A stretch of 64,000 nucleotides of DNA from Streptomyces celluloflavus (GTDB lineage: Bacteria > Actinomycetota > Actinomycetes > Streptomycetales > Streptomycetaceae), in NCBI GenBank assembly GCA_000720995.1, contig JOEL01000007.1, positions 124,001-188,000 on the forward strand, given 5' to 3'. Position 1 is the first letter of the stretch, and the number at the start of each line of letters is the position of its first letter. The position numbers were made by a program, and so were the translations under genes. Shown piece by piece: positions 45,591-55,032 of the stretch. Below the pieces are notes generated by a model that was not told where the DNA came from, made no database searches, and saw nothing but the letters and a program-made list of their open reading frames with translations.

Positions 45591-45967
45591 GACCGGCGCG
45601 TCGCCCCGGACCGCCGCCCTGGCCCCCGCGCCCCTCTCCCCGTGCGCGCGGGCCGGGGCGGGCACGGGGCGAAGAACCCCCGGGCCGGCCCGGACAGCGG
45701 CGCCCCCGCGCACGTCGGCCGGGGCACCGCCCGGGTCACCTCCCGGCAGCCGCACCGCACGCCCACGACGCACCGCGCGACGCCCGCGACGTACCGCACG
45801 GACGCCCGCAGGGGGTAACCACCGAACGCAAGCAGCAGCCCCTCGCCCGAGTCCCCGTCACCATCGGCACTCCCATCAGGCGACTCCTCCCGTCATATGG
45901 CCTTTGATCGCCTTCGTACTCCGCGGCCTGGCTGCGCCCGGCGCCGCTCGCCCGGTAGGCTTTCCGT
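45591..45967. other. 377-bp gap without recognised features
   Basis: GC-rich sequence with no hairpin, operator or short gene that I can support. Confidence 0.5.
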
Positions 45968-46264
45968 GTGATCTTCAAGCGCATCGGAAATGGGCGGCCG
46001 TATCCCGACCACGGCCGGGAGAGCACCCGCCAGTGGGCGGATGTCGCCCCGCGCCCGGTACGCCTCGACCAGTTGGTGACGACCAAGCAGCAGCTCGACC
46101 TCGAAACGCTGCTCGCCGAGGACTCGACGTTCTACGGCGACCTCTTCGCGCATGTCGTGAAGTGGCAGGGCGACCTCTATCTGGAGGACGGGCTGCACCG
46201 CGCCGTGCGCGCGGCGCTCCAGCAGCGCCAGGTCCTCCACGCCCGCGTGCTCGAAATGGGCTGA
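45968..46264 (+). CDS. conserved 98-aa protein of unknown function
   Basis: GTG start. The protein has a conserved-looking core, LDQLVTTKQQLDLETLLAEDSTFYGDLFAHVVKW, followed by QGDLYLEDGLHRAVRAALQQRQVLHARVLE. It has mixed alpha/beta character and no signal or membrane helix. Similar streptomycete proteins are sometimes labelled VapB-type antitoxins, but there is no toxin gene beside it and I would not rely on that. It precedes the LytR-C gene. Confidence 0.75.
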   Translation: MIFKRIGNGRPYPDHGRESTRQWADVAPRPVRLDQLVTTKQQLDLETLLAEDSTFYGDLFAHVVKWQGDLYLEDGLHRAVRAALQQRQVLHARVLEMG

Positions 46265-46418
46265 CGCCACCGGCCCCGCCGGCGCGCGGCCGCCCCGTAC
46301 GGTTCCTCCCCCGCCCCCGTCCCGCCCCCGTGGCCGGATTGATCCTTTTGGGTTGGGTCTTGCGCCACGGGTTGATCATTTAGTACGCACGGCCCCCGGC
46401 CCCTACTACGCTGCGCCC

Positions 46419-47072
46419 ATGAGCATGCTGACGCCCCCAGGCATGGGCGGTAAGAAGTACCGCGTCACGGGCGGCAGGTATCCGAGGATGCGCCGTCCCC
46501 GGCACCGCCGCCGGATCGCCCTCGTCGCCGCCGTCTCGGTCTGCGTCCTCGGCCTGGCCGGCTGGGGTACCGCACAGCTCATCGACGTCTTCGGCGGCAC
46601 GAGCGGTACGGCCGACGCCGCGCCGGGCAAGGGGAGATGCCGGGACGACGGCGCCGCGGGGCAGTCCAGCGCCAAACCCGTCGCCGGCAAACCGCTGCCC
46701 AAACCGGGCACCCTCACCGTCAACGTCTTCAACGCCACACCGCAGGGCGGGCTCGCCAAGCGCACCGCCGACGAGCTGAAGAAGCGCGGCTTCAAGATCG
46801 GCGAGGTGGGCAACGCCCCGGCCGCCTTCGACAAGAAGGTCAAGAGCGCCGGGGTGCTGGTCGGCCCCAAGGCCGCGGCCGACGGCCCGCTGAAGGTGCT
46901 CGGCACCCAGCTGGCCGGTGCCGAGCAGAAGACCGACGACCGTGCGGACGCCGAACTCGACCTGATCATCGGCGACGCGTTCAAGGAACTGGCCCGGCCG
47001 CAGGACGCCGAGAAGTCCCTGACCCGGCTGACCCACCCGGCCCCGGCCCCCTCCGGCAGCACCAAGTGCTGA
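46419..47072 (+). CDS. LytR C-terminal-domain membrane protein
   Basis: 217 aa. A basic cytosolic N-terminus, one membrane helix at about 30-50 (IALVAAVSVCVLGLAGWGTAQLI), then an extracytoplasmic LytR_C domain: LTVNVFNATPQGGLAKRTADELKKRGF, IGEVGNAPA, VLVGPKAAADGPLKVLG. Stand-alone LytR_C proteins accompany envelope polymer ligation in actinobacteria; the reaction is not known. It converges on upp, with a bidirectional terminator between. Confidence 0.85.
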   Translation: MSMLTPPGMGGKKYRVTGGRYPRMRRPRHRRRIALVAAVSVCVLGLAGWGTAQLIDVFGGTSGTADAAPGKGRCRDDGAAGQSSAKPVAGKPLPKPGTLTVNVFNATPQGGLAKRTADELKKRGFKIGEVGNAPAAFDKKVKSAGVLVGPKAAADGPLKVLGTQLAGAEQKTDDRADAELDLIIGDAFKELARPQDAEKSLTRLTHPAPAPSGSTKC

Positions 47073-47141
47073 CACCCGCCCGCCGCACCCGCGTCCCCGG
47101 CCCGCGGGCCGGCCGCCCCTGAAGGCGTCCGGAGAAAGACC

Positions 47142-47178
47142 TTCGGGCCCCTCGCCGGTCTGCGGCAAGGGGCCCGAA
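47142..47178. terminator. bidirectional terminator between LytR-C protein and upp
   Basis: TTCGGGCCCCTCGCC / GGCAAGGGGCCCGAA, 15-bp stem with one mismatch and a 7-nt loop, 45 bp from the upp stop and 70 bp from the other. Confidence 0.75.
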
Positions 47179-47222
47179 CGCGATGATCAGGTGAGACAGG
47201 GGTGGGGCGGCGGGCGGTCGGC

Positions 47223-47858
47223 TCAGCCGGCCGTGCCGTACATCCGGTCCCCCGCGTCGCCGAGGCCCGGCACGATGTAGCGGGCCGAGTTCAGCCGCTC
47301 GTCGACGGCCGCGGTGACCACCGTCACCGGCGCACCGGCCAGCTCGCGCTCCATGACCTCGACGCCCTCCGGCGCGGCCAGCAGGCAGATCGCGGTGACA
47401 TCGTCCGCACCCCGCTTGATCAGCTCGCGGATCGCCGCGACGAGCGTGCCGCCGGTGGCGAGCATCGGGTCCACGACGTACACCTGGCGGCCCGAGAGGT
47501 CGTCGGGCATCCGCGTGGCGTAGGTCTGCGCCTCGTACGTCTCCTCGTTGCGCACCATGCCCATGAAGCCGACCTCGGCGGTGGGCAGCAGCCGGACCAT
47601 GCCGTCGAGCATGCCCAGACCGGCCCGCAGGATCGGTACGACCATGGGCCGCGGGTGCGACAGCCGCACCCCGGTGGTCGCCGTCACCGGGGTCTCGATG
47701 TCGACCTGCTCGGTACGCACATCACGGGTGGCCTCGTAGGCGAGCAGGGTGACCAGCTCGTCGGCGAGCCGCCGGAAGGTAGGGGAGTCGGTGCGCTTGT
47801 CGCGCAGAGTGGTGAGTTTGTGCGCCACCAGCGGGTGGTCGACGACATGGATCCGCAT
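47223..47858 (-). CDS. upp: uracil phosphoribosyltransferase
   Basis: 211 aa, normal length. Salvages uracil with PRPP to UMP. Start [20 protein letters not shown], the PRPP loop [18 protein letters not shown], the uracil-binding C-terminal [18 protein letters not shown], and [10 protein letters not shown]. It is a solitary gene. Confidence 0.97.
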   Translation of the reverse strand: MRIHVVDHPLVAHKLTTLRDKRTDSPTFRRLADELVTLLAYEATRDVRTEQVDIETPVTATTGVRLSHPRPMVVPILRAGLGMLDGMVRLLPTAEVGFMGMVRNEETYEAQTYATRMPDDLSGRQVYVVDPMLATGGTLVAAIRELIKRGADDVTAICLLAAPEGVEVMERELAGAPVTVVTAAVDERLNSARYIVPGLGDAGDRMYGTAG

Positions 47859-48068
47859 GACATCGACAGTAACCGAGCCGGAGGCCCCCGGCGCCCGGCC
47901 CGGGGCGCCCCGCGACCGTTCCGGCGCCGCGGCCACACCCGCACCAAACCACCGATACAAGGGAAAGTGTGGACATACGCCTTCCAGGGAAGGCGTGCAC
48001 CGTGTGCACAGACACCCGGTCCGCGGCTCCGGTACGGGGCGCGGACCTCGCCCGAGGGGGTGTGCGGC

Positions 48069-48266
48069 GTGTCCGACCCTGAGCAGGCCGACGAGGCGGC
48101 GGACGCTGCGTCCGGTGACGAGAGCGACGCGGCGCGCCGAAGGCGCCGGGCGCAGTTCCTGCGTGAACTGCACGAGGCCAAGGAGCTCCGGGACCGCGTC
48201 CAGCCGCGCCGCGCACGGGCCGCCCGGATGCGTCAGGCCGTGCGGATGCGCACGTTCCGCTGGTAG
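48069..48266 (+). CDS. small conserved charged protein
   Basis: 65 aa, GTG start. An acidic N-terminus ([19 protein letters not shown]) is followed by a strongly basic helical half ([40 protein letters not shown]). The charge switch suggests nucleic-acid or ribosome association. It is of the type found in the same place in other streptomycetes, between upp and the tadA genes. Function unknown. Confidence 0.7.
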   Translation: MSDPEQADEAADAASGDESDAARRRRRAQFLRELHEAKELRDRVQPRRARAARMRQAVRMRTFRW

Positions 48267-48454
48267 CCGCGCGGGTACGCGCCCCCGTCCGCGCTCCGGC
48301 ACGTGAGCGACATCTCTCATAACGTACGCACGACGCAACGCCGAAGACCCGGCGTGGCGGCGTTGTTTCTGCCACGATTCCCAGGGGGCGGGACCTCGGC
48401 GCAGCCAGCGCCGCCCCGCCCGGCCCGGCACGCCTATCCAGTGGGAGAGTCACG

Positions 48455-49015
48455 GTGTACTTCGCCGCACTGCTCGCGCGCACCGAAGACGGGTGGGAAG
48501 CGAGCGATACGGAGCTCGACAATGTGGAGACGCTGACCGATCTGGTCGATCTGGCCCGGGAGGCGGCGATCGACGACGACACGGTGGTGGCGTTCATCGA
48601 ACAGGAGGACGCCTGGTTCGGCGTCATCCGGGTGGACGGCGAGGAAGACCCGCGGGTCTTCCTGTCCCACGCCGCCGCCGCCGCCAAAAGCTCGTACGGC
48701 GCGATGCTGACCGACGAGCTCCTCGGCCGCGATGAGGACGATATGACCGACCTCGACAGCCTCGACCTGGACGGCACGGAGGACGGCGAACCCGAATCAG
48801 ACGCCAACGATGACGACATCCACCACAACCATCCCAACGACTCCACGGTGAGCGGCGCGGACACCCTCCTGCCGCCGGCCGGCCCGCTCGGCGACGCCGG
48901 GCTCCTGGCCGACCTCGGCGTCGGCGAGCGGGATCTGCTCGCCCTGGACGGCGACGCGCTCGCCACCATCGCCGACGCCCTCGGCTGCACAGAAGTCCTG
49001 GAAGCCGTGCGCTAG
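48455..49015 (+). CDS. tRNA adenosine deaminase-associated protein
   Basis: 186 aa. The pattern MYFAALLARTEDGWEASDTE, then DLVDLAREAAIDDDTVVAFIEQEDAWFGVIRVDG with an acidic Asp/Glu/His-rich middle and a C-terminal LADLGVGERDLLALDGDALATIADALGC, is the actinobacterial family found directly upstream of tadA. Its precise role is not established. It reads into tadA with a 70-bp gap. Confidence 0.85.
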   Translation: MYFAALLARTEDGWEASDTELDNVETLTDLVDLAREAAIDDDTVVAFIEQEDAWFGVIRVDGEEDPRVFLSHAAAAAKSSYGAMLTDELLGRDEDDMTDLDSLDLDGTEDGEPESDANDDDIHHNHPNDSTVSGADTLLPPAGPLGDAGLLADLGVGERDLLALDGDALATIADALGCTEVLEAVR

Positions 49016-49085
49016 CGGCGGCCGGCACGGAAGCCGCCGGCCGCCCCGTGGGCACCACCCCGGTCACGTCCCCGACACTGGGGAC

Positions 49086-49586
49086 ATGACCGTCCCCCCA
49101 TCCGCCCCGCTGTCCTCCCCCGTACCCGACCCGCTGCGCGATCCCTGGACCGCGCCGATGCGGCGGGCGCTGGACGAGGCCGCACTCGCCCCCGGGACCG
49201 GCGATGTCCCGGTGGGCGCCGTCGTGCTGTCCGCGGACGGCACGGTGCTCGGCACCGGCCACAACGAACGCGAGGCCACCGGCGACCCGACCGCACACGC
49301 CGAAGTCCTCGCCCTGCGGGCCGCCGCCCGCTCCGTCGGGGCGTGGCGGCTGACCGGCTGCACCCTCGTCGTGACCCTCGAACCCTGCACGATGTGCGCG
49401 GGCGCGATCGTGCTCTCCCGGGTGGACCGCGTCGTCTACGGCGCCCGCGACGCCAAGGCCGGCGCCGTCGGCTCCCTCTGGGACGTCGTCCGCGACCGCC
49501 GCCTCAACCACCGCCCCGAGGTCATCACCGGCGTCCTCGAAGCCGACTGCGCCGCTCGGCTCACCGCCTTCTTCCGCGACCGCTGA
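49086..49586 (+). CDS. tadA: tRNA-specific adenosine deaminase
   Basis: 166 aa. Deaminates the wobble adenosine of tRNA-Arg(ACG) to inosine. Zinc motif HAEVLALRAA (His and catalytic Glu) and EPCTMCAGAIVLSRV (two Cys), then VVYGARDAKAGAVGSL. A start at ATG 49086 includes a short Pro/Ser leader. The gene before is its associated protein; tRNA-Ser follows after 68 bp. Confidence 0.95.
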   Translation: MTVPPSAPLSSPVPDPLRDPWTAPMRRALDEAALAPGTGDVPVGAVVLSADGTVLGTGHNEREATGDPTAHAEVLALRAAARSVGAWRLTGCTLVVTLEPCTMCAGAIVLSRVDRVVYGARDAKAGAVGSLWDVVRDRRLNHRPEVITGVLEADCAARLTAFFRDR

Positions 49587-49654
49587 CACCGGCCCCGGCC
49601 CGCCCCCGTCACCCGATTTCGGAGCACAGCCCCCCGTGGGCTAAGCTCTCTCTC

Positions 49655-49741
49655 GGTAGCGTGTCCGAGCGGCCGAAGGAGCACGCCTCGAAAGCGTGTG
49701 AGGGGGCAACCTCTCCGTGGGTTCAAATCCCACCGCTACCG
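49655..49741 (+). tRNA. tRNA-Ser (anticodon CGA)
   Basis: 87 nt. The acceptor stem GGTAGCG pairs with CGCTACC (discriminator G). A D-arm is present, and the anticodon arm CACGCCTCGAAAGCGTG has loop CTCGAAA. A long class II variable arm (GAGGGGGCAACCTCTC region) and the T-loop GTTCAAATC follow. CCA is not encoded. Confidence 0.97.
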
Positions 49742-49746
49742 CTTGT

Positions 49747-49787
49747 AACACCCCTCTGAACTGCGGAAACGTGGTCAGGGGGGTGTT
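49747..49787 (+). terminator. rho-independent terminator after tRNA-Ser
   Basis: AACACCCCTCTGA / TCAGGGGGGTGTT inverted repeat followed by TTG, starting 5 bp after the tRNA. Confidence 0.8.
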
Positions 49788-50061
49788 TTGCGTGCGGCAG
49801 GTGCCCACATGCACGGCACGGTGTCGCCGAACGGCGCGCCGTCGAGAGCGCAACTGTCACCAACTCCCCTGCGGACAGGGGCTGCTGGAGCGCCCCCTCG
49901 GTGGGGCCGCCGAAACCCTCGTCCCCACCCGTTCGCGCGCGGTCTGTTTGCGGGACGTGAGTGAGGCGTTGCCAGGACGTCAGCGGACCCGGGAAGAGTG
50001 GTGTTCACACCGCGGGAACAACCCAAGGAAGTCCCGCACCAACCGCAGGGGGAACCTGATC

Positions 50062-50760
50062 ATGCGCACTTCCCGGATCCGCACCGCCACCCTGGCCGCC
50101 GTCACCGCCGCACTGGCGCTGGGCCTGACCGCCTGCGGCGGCGCCGACACCGGCTCGAAGGCGGCGGGCGACGACAACGCCGCCGGCACCGCCCAGAGCC
50201 GGACCGCCTCCACCACGGACGGCAAGGGCGGTGCGGAGCAGGTCAACAGCAGCGGCCACGCCAAGGAAGGCGCGCGCTCGACGAGCGCCTCGGGCGGGAC
50301 GCACGAGGTCGCGGGCAAGGGCACCACCGCCGGCGCCCAGCAGTGCCGCGGCGACGAGATGCTGCTCACCGCGGTGCACCGCTTCGCCGGACAGCAGGGC
50401 GACCACCTGCTGATCACCGCCTCGAACGAGGGCGGCAAGCCCTGCCGGGTGACCTCCTACCCCTCCGTCAAGCTCGGCGACAACGTCGACGGCCCCGCAC
50501 TGGCGCACTCCAAGAAGGACAACCCGGGCGGCAGCAAGCACATCACCCTCCAGCCCGGCGCCAAGGTCTACAGCGCGGTCAACCTGTTCGACTACGGCTC
50601 CAAGAACCACACCGCCACCTCCTTCGCCCTCGCACTGCGCGGCACGGGCGGCCAGGACGGCCCCTTCTACTCCGTCGACCTCAAGGGCGACAAGCCCCAG
50701 TTCAGCTGGAACGAGGCCGACGTACTGAACTGGAACACCGAGAAGCCGTACAACTTCTGA
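50062..50760 (+). CDS. DUF4232-type lipoprotein
   Basis: 232 aa. Lipoprotein signal: basic MRTSRIRTATL, a hydrophobic core and lipobox LTAC-GG at residues 22-26. A disordered Thr/Ser/Gly linker to about 95 leads to the extracytoplasmic domain CRGDEMLLTAVHRF, TASNEGGKPCRVTSYPSVKLGD, SVDLKGDKPQFSW. The domain matches DUF4232, common among streptomycete surface lipoproteins, with unknown ligand. AGGGGGAA precedes the ATG, and the gene is closed by a strong hairpin. Confidence 0.85.
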   Translation: MRTSRIRTATLAAVTAALALGLTACGGADTGSKAAGDDNAAGTAQSRTASTTDGKGGAEQVNSSGHAKEGARSTSASGGTHEVAGKGTTAGAQQCRGDEMLLTAVHRFAGQQGDHLLITASNEGGKPCRVTSYPSVKLGDNVDGPALAHSKKDNPGGSKHITLQPGAKVYSAVNLFDYGSKNHTATSFALALRGTGGQDGPFYSVDLKGDKPQFSWNEADVLNWNTEKPYNF

Positions 50761-50839
50761 CGGCCCCTCGGCGCGGAGGCGGGGGCCTCCAGCCGGATCA
50801 GCTCCCTGGAGAGCACGCTGCACGCCGCACCTCCACGGC

Positions 50840-50872
50840 AAGGGGACCCGCACCTGAGGTGCGGGTCCCCTT
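50840..50872. terminator. strong hairpin terminator
   Basis: AAGGGGACCCGCACC-TGA-GGTGCGGGTCCCCTT: a perfect 15-bp stem, 80 bp past the lipoprotein stop. Confidence 0.8.
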
Positions 50873-51109
50873 CGCGCGCGTCCCGGACTCCGCCCGCACG
50901 GCCTCGGTGTACCGGCGATCATGTCCGGCCGGCCGTGGGAGGAGACGCCGAGCCTCCCGGCCGTACGCGTCATGCGGTGCGCCGGAAGAGGGTGGGTACG
51001 GCCTCGGACTCGCTGAGCCGGGGCACCGCCCACCAGCAGCCGGCATCCCGCGCCCCCGCCGCCGCCCCCGCCCGGAAGCGGCATCCGGCGGCCGGGGCGG
51101 CGGCAGGGG

Positions 51110-51628
51110 TCAGCGGCGGCCCAGCATGCGGCGGATCAGGCGGACGATCAGCCAGATCACCAGGATCACGATGGCCACGACGATGAGGATCAGCACGAGC
51201 AGGAAGATGCCGAGCTTCTTGAAGAAGCCGACCTTCTTCTTCTCCTGGGCCAGCGTCACCCGCGCCGGGGCCGCGGCCCGGAGGCTCGTGTCCTGGGAGT
51301 GCGGGGCGAGGCGCGTGGTGTCGGCCGGTGCCGTACGGGTGTCCGGGGCCGTGTGCCGGACGGCGGCCGCGGTGTGTGGTGCCGGCTCGCTCTGGGCCGC
51401 CGCGGCCGGCGCGGCGGCCGCCGCCAGCAGGCCGAACAGCAGCGCCAGCACCACCGCCGGCCGTCGCCGGGTGCGTCGTGGCGAACCCTGCGTGCCCTGC
51501 GCACCCGTCGCCCGCGCACCGTGCCGACGCGAACCTGCCTGCTGCCGTGCGGAGTTCATCTCACCCATGCCTATCGTGTCCTTGGTCTTCATCGTGCCCG
51601 TCGTGCCCATCGTGTTGTTTTTACCCAT
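51110..51628 (-). CDS. small membrane protein of unknown function
   Basis: 172 aa. The start chosen has GGGGGAAC upstream and gives an odd Met/Thr/Gly-rich N-terminus (MGKNNTMGTTGTMKTKDTIG); starting instead at MNSARQQ is possible. A first hydrophobic stretch (AVVLALLFGLLAAAAAPAAAA) looks like a signal peptide, then an extracellular Thr/Ala/Pro region. The C-terminal helix KKLGIFLLVLILIVVAIVIL continues to VIWLIVRLIRR. It lies 25 bp downstream of the DUF2127 gene, so it is probably its operon partner. Confidence 0.7.
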   Translation of the reverse strand: MGKNNTMGTTGTMKTKDTIGMGEMNSARQQAGSRRHGARATGAQGTQGSPRRTRRRPAVVLALLFGLLAAAAAPAAAAQSEPAPHTAAAVRHTAPDTRTAPADTTRLAPHSQDTSLRAAAPARVTLAQEKKKVGFFKKLGIFLLVLILIVVAIVILVIWLIVRLIRRMLGRR

Positions 51629-51653
51629 CGGTTCGTTCCCCCAGGTCGTGCGG

Positions 51654-52442
51654 TCAGCCGGTGCCGCCGTGGTACGCGGGGGCCGGCATGCCGGCGGAGG
51701 TCTCGACCTCCAGCAGCGAGGCGCTCCGCCGCTCCTCGTCGAACGCCGCCCGGCCGCCGCGCAGCCCGAACAGCCGCTTGGCGAGCGCAATGTAGAGCAC
51801 CGCGAGGATATTGATCACCAGAGTGGCGATCTTGAGCCAGCTGACCTTCTCGGTCAGCTCGTAGATCTCCAGCGGCAGGAACGCGGCCGTCGCCACCACC
51901 GTCAGATACTCCGCCCAGCGCTTGGCGCGCCACAGCCCCACGCCCTCGACGATCTCCACCAGGGCGTAGACGAGCAGCAGTGTGGCCACCAGCACCAGGG
52001 TGGAGTGCCGGTAGCCGAAGGTCTTCTGGATGGTGCCGACGACCGGGGAGTGGTCCAGGTCGTAGTGGAAGTGCCGGGCCACCGGGCGGATCACGTCGAG
52101 GTTCTGGTCGAAGAACCGGCGGACCGCGTCCTGGCTGTTGCTGAACTTCCATACGGCGACCGCCGCCAGCACGATGAACACCCCGCGGATCGCGCGTTCC
52201 ACGGCCAGGAACCGCAGGATGAACAGATCGCGCAGCACCTTGCCGCGCGGGACGAGCGGGGCGTCGGCGGCCGGCCCGGAGCCGTGCGGTTCGCCGAGCA
52301 CGAAGTCGCCGCAGCGCAGACAGCGCCATGCCGTACCGAGCGCGGTGGCCGCGTGCAGCCGCGCGCGCAGCGCGTCTTCCTGGGGGAGGTAGGTGACGTG
52401 CCCGCGGCGCGCGCAGGTACGCCGGTCCCAGTCGATCCTCAT
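51654..52442 (-). CDS. DUF2127 membrane protein with N-terminal zinc ribbon
   Basis: 262 aa. A short N-terminal cysteine-containing segment (TCARRGHVTYL, WRCLRCGDFVLGEP) could bind zinc. Four membrane helices follow (about 105-125, 160-185, 195-215, 220-240) with the conserved RRFFDQNLDVIRPVARHF between them. Family role unknown; it recurs in this tadA/sigF neighbourhood. It is followed by the small membrane protein at 51110. Confidence 0.8.
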   Translation of the reverse strand: MRIDWDRRTCARRGHVTYLPQEDALRARLHAATALGTAWRCLRCGDFVLGEPHGSGPAADAPLVPRGKVLRDLFILRFLAVERAIRGVFIVLAAVAVWKFSNSQDAVRRFFDQNLDVIRPVARHFHYDLDHSPVVGTIQKTFGYRHSTLVLVATLLLVYALVEIVEGVGLWRAKRWAEYLTVVATAAFLPLEIYELTEKVSWLKIATLVINILAVLYIALAKRLFGLRGGRAAFDEERRSASLLEVETSAGMPAPAYHGGTG

Positions 52443-52680
52443 CGTCGGTGCCCCGTTTCCCTTCCGTGGTCGGACGCGCCGCCGCGCCGCGGCGCTTCCC
52501 GTGCCGCCGCGCGTCCCCGCGTCCTCCGTACTGTCGCGTACATGATGCTCCCCGGAGTGGTACGGAGAAGGGGACGCCGGACGGACACCGGAAGGTTGCG
52601 CGGTGACGGGGCGGCGGGGAGACGGGGCGGCGGGCGCTCCCGAAACGGGGACGACCGGGGGAACGGGCGTGTACGCGAAA

Positions 52681-52792
52681 GAGCCCCGGTTCCGGGCCGT
52701 GTATCGGTCGGCCCGGAGCCGGGGCTCCTGTGGTTCGGTCGGGGGAAGCGGCATCGGGGGGACAACCCGCTTCCCCCGAAGAGGACCGAACC
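52681..52792 (-). ncRNA. candidate small RNA: two stacked hairpins, one with a C6 loop, ending in a terminator
   Basis: Read on the minus strand, the first hairpin (52792-52732) has outer stem GGTTCGGTCC / GACCGAACC, inner stem CGGGGGAAGCGG / CCGCTTCCCCCG and a loop containing six C. The second (52727-52681) is an 18-bp stem GAGCCCCGGCTCCGGGCC / GGCCCGGTTCCGGGGCTC followed by TTTC, a terminator shape in this direction. No protein reads through. The C-rich loop recalls the actinobacterial 6C RNA, but the second loop lacks the C-run. The rest of the 52443-53187 gap has only a further GGCCTTT/AAAGGCC hairpin (about 52950-52972) and the promoter of the gene at 53188. Confidence 0.5.
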
Positions 52793-53187
52793 TCCAAGTC
52801 CACGCCGCATTCAGGGGGAAGCTCACGGCGCGGACCCCGCAGTGAGGTCCTGGTCCCGGGCCCTCCGGATTCCTGCCAGATCCGTTGGGCTCGTCACCTA
52901 TCCTGCCTGCGCCGTATTCCCCAACGGCCGGGCAAAGGGCCTCGTTTGGGGGGCCTTTGGTCCTTAAAGGCCGGGTGAGGGGCGGCCCGCCGGCGGGGGT
53001 GAGGGGGCGGCGGGCGCGGCGGTACGGGGGCCGGGAATCCGGTCGTCCATGGTTCCATAACGGCTCTGAAGTGGAACGATACGGCGATCGAGCCCACCAA
53101 TATCGAACACCAGTGGTTACACTCACCCGACCGCATCCGGGAACCCGCCCGGGGCGTGCGGGGACTGCCGTAGGGGGAGACGGACTG

Positions 53188-53352
53188 ATGGCACAGGCGA
53201 AGAAGATCGTGTTGTACCTGGTCCTCATCTTCGTGCTCTACACGATCATCACGTCCCCTGCGCGGGCCGCCGGCCTGGTCCAGATAGGGTTCGAAGGCAT
53301 CTCGAACGCCGCTCAGGGCGTCGGCGAGTTCATGACCCAGCTGGTCAGCTGA
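53188..53352 (+). CDS. 54-residue membrane peptide
   Basis: MAQAKKIVLYLVLIFVLYTI followed by TSPARAAGLVQIGFEGISNAAQGVGEF and a short end. One N-terminal hydrophobic helix and an amphipathic C-terminal half. TAGGGGGAGA lies 5-14 nt upstream and TTACACT about 75 nt upstream may be its -10. It is of a type conserved near sigF in streptomycetes, function unknown. Confidence 0.75.
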   Translation: MAQAKKIVLYLVLIFVLYTIITSPARAAGLVQIGFEGISNAAQGVGEFMTQLVS

Positions 53353-53402
53353 GCGCCACCGGACCCGTCACGCATCGTTCACCCGCCCGCACGGAGGCCC
53401 CA

Positions 53403-53696
53403 GTGATCCGCCACCTGGTCCTGTTCAAGCTCAACGAAGGCGTCTCCCGCGACGAGCCGCGCGTCCAGGCCGCCGCGCGGGCGTTCCAGGAGCTGGCGGG
53501 CCGGATTCCGGAGCTGGAGTCCTGGGAGTGCGCCTGGAACATCACCGACCGGCCGATCGCGTACGACTTCGCCATCAACTCGTCGGTGGCCGACCGGGAC
53601 GCCCTCAAGAGCTATGCGGAGCACCCGGCCCACCAGGCGGCGGCCGGCCAGTGGCGCGAGTTCGCCACCTGGGTGATCGCCGACTACGAGTTCTGA
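53403..53696 (+). CDS. Dabb (stress-responsive alpha/beta barrel) protein
   Basis: 97 aa. MIRHLVLFKLNEGVSRDE, LESWECAWNITDRPIAYDFAINSSVADRDALKSYAEHPAHQ in outline, ending FATWVIADYEF: the complete ferredoxin-like Dabb fold, including the conserved Y..HP.H segment. Dimeric cytosolic proteins of this fold act in stress response or as small enzymes. It lies 50 bp after the membrane peptide in the same direction. Confidence 0.88.
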   Translation: MIRHLVLFKLNEGVSRDEPRVQAAARAFQELAGRIPELESWECAWNITDRPIAYDFAINSSVADRDALKSYAEHPAHQAAAGQWREFATWVIADYEF

Positions 53697-54030
53697 GCCG
53701 CGCCGCCCGTAGCGCCTCGCCGCCCTTCGGCCCCGCTCCACTCGCTCCCCTCATTCCCCTTATTCCGTCCCCCGAGCCCCTCGCCCCGCGGCGGGGGGCT
53801 TCGCCGTGTCCCCATGGGGCCGAACGGGGTACGCCATGACACCCCTGACGGCACCCCGGACAACCACCCGAACGACACCCCGAGGGCCACCCGTACCGGC
53901 AGGGGTCCGTACGAGGGCCTTTCACCCCAACTCTCTACCCAACACGGCGTTATGGGGTGCTTGCACACAGTGCACATGTCTTGTGATGCTATGACCGCTT
54001 TTGCCGGATGAATGCACTGTGAAGGGTGGC
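53697..54030. other. 334-bp promoter gap upstream of the first SigF-type gene
   Basis: No supported gene. The distal part holds TTGCACACAGTGCACATG (a GTGCAC-centred inverted repeat) and TGTGATGCTATGACC, likely promoter elements of the sigma gene. Confidence 0.5.
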
Positions 54031-54840
54031 GTGACCGTGACTGCCCGTACTGCGCCCAAGGCTCCATCCCGCGAGAGCCGAAGCGCGGACACGCGGGCGC
54101 TCACCCAGGTGCTGTTCGCCGAGCTGAGCGGCCTCAACCCCGGAACCCCCGAGCACACCCGGGTCCGCGCCGCGCTGATCGAGGCCAACCTGCCGCTGGT
54201 CCGCTACGCGGCGGCCCGGTTTCGCAGTCGCAACGAGCCGATGGAGGATGTCGTCCAGGTCGGCACCATTGGCCTGATCAATGCGATCGACCGGTTCGAT
54301 CCCGACCGTGGCGTCCAGTTTCCGACCTTCGCCATGCCGACCGTCGTCGGCGAGATCAAGCGCTACTTCCGTGACAACGTTCGCACCGTCCACGTCCCGC
54401 GCCGCCTCCACGAGCTATGGGTGCAGGTCAACGGCGCGACCGAGGATCTGACCGTGCTGCACGGCCGCTCCCCCACCACCGCCGAGATCGCCGACCGCCT
54501 CAAGATCGGCGAGGACGAGGTGCTGGCCTGCCTGGAGGCGGGGCGGTCATATCACGCCACATCCCTGGAGGCCGCGCAGGAGGGCGACGGACTGCCCGGC
54601 CTGCTGGACCGTCTCGGCTACGAGGACCCGGAGCTGGCCGGCGTCGAGCACCGCGACCTCGTCCGGCATCTGCTCGTCCAGCTCCCCGAGCGCGAACAGC
54701 GGATTCTCCTCCTCCGCTACTACAGCAACCTGACACAGTCCCAGATCAGCGTGGAGCTGGGCGTGTCGCAGATGCATGTCTCGCGGCTGCTCTCACGGAG
54801 CTTCGCCCGCCTCAGGTCCGCAAACAGGATCGACGTCTAA
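54031..54840 (+). CDS. SigB/SigF/SigG-family RNA polymerase sigma factor (SigN-like)
   Basis: 269 aa. Group 3 sigma with regions 2 ([33 protein letters not shown] in outline), 3 ([19 protein letters not shown]) and 4 ([37 protein letters not shown]). It is paralogous to the next gene. In S. coelicolor the same tandem pair is sigN-sigF, which act in development and stress; by order this one corresponds to sigN. GTG 54031 is chosen, with AAGGGTGG upstream. No anti-sigma gene adjoins it. Confidence 0.88.
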   Translation: MTVTARTAPKAPSRESRSADTRALTQVLFAELSGLNPGTPEHTRVRAALIEANLPLVRYAAARFRSRNEPMEDVVQVGTIGLINAIDRFDPDRGVQFPTFAMPTVVGEIKRYFRDNVRTVHVPRRLHELWVQVNGATEDLTVLHGRSPTTAEIADRLKIGEDEVLACLEAGRSYHATSLEAAQEGDGLPGLLDRLGYEDPELAGVEHRDLVRHLLVQLPEREQRILLLRYYSNLTQSQISVELGVSQMHVSRLLSRSFARLRSANRIDV

Positions 54841-55032
54841 CCGATACGAGCGACCCGTTCTCGCGCAGATATGTCGACTTGGCGCTACAGCGTGTTGCCG
54901 ACATGTGACATTCTGCTGGAACCGCGTTTGCCGTGGCGCCGCCTCCGGTATTCAGGTGGAGGCACAACTCCTCGGTCCGCCTCGGTCCGGGGACATGCCG
55001 CAGCGACCCGACCGCGACCTCAAGGGGGTGGC

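Noticed and set aside
45968-46264. VapB antitoxin of a toxin-antitoxin pair
   Set aside because: No PIN-domain or other toxin gene lies next to it, and the sequence has no clear ribbon-helix-helix or AbrB pattern.
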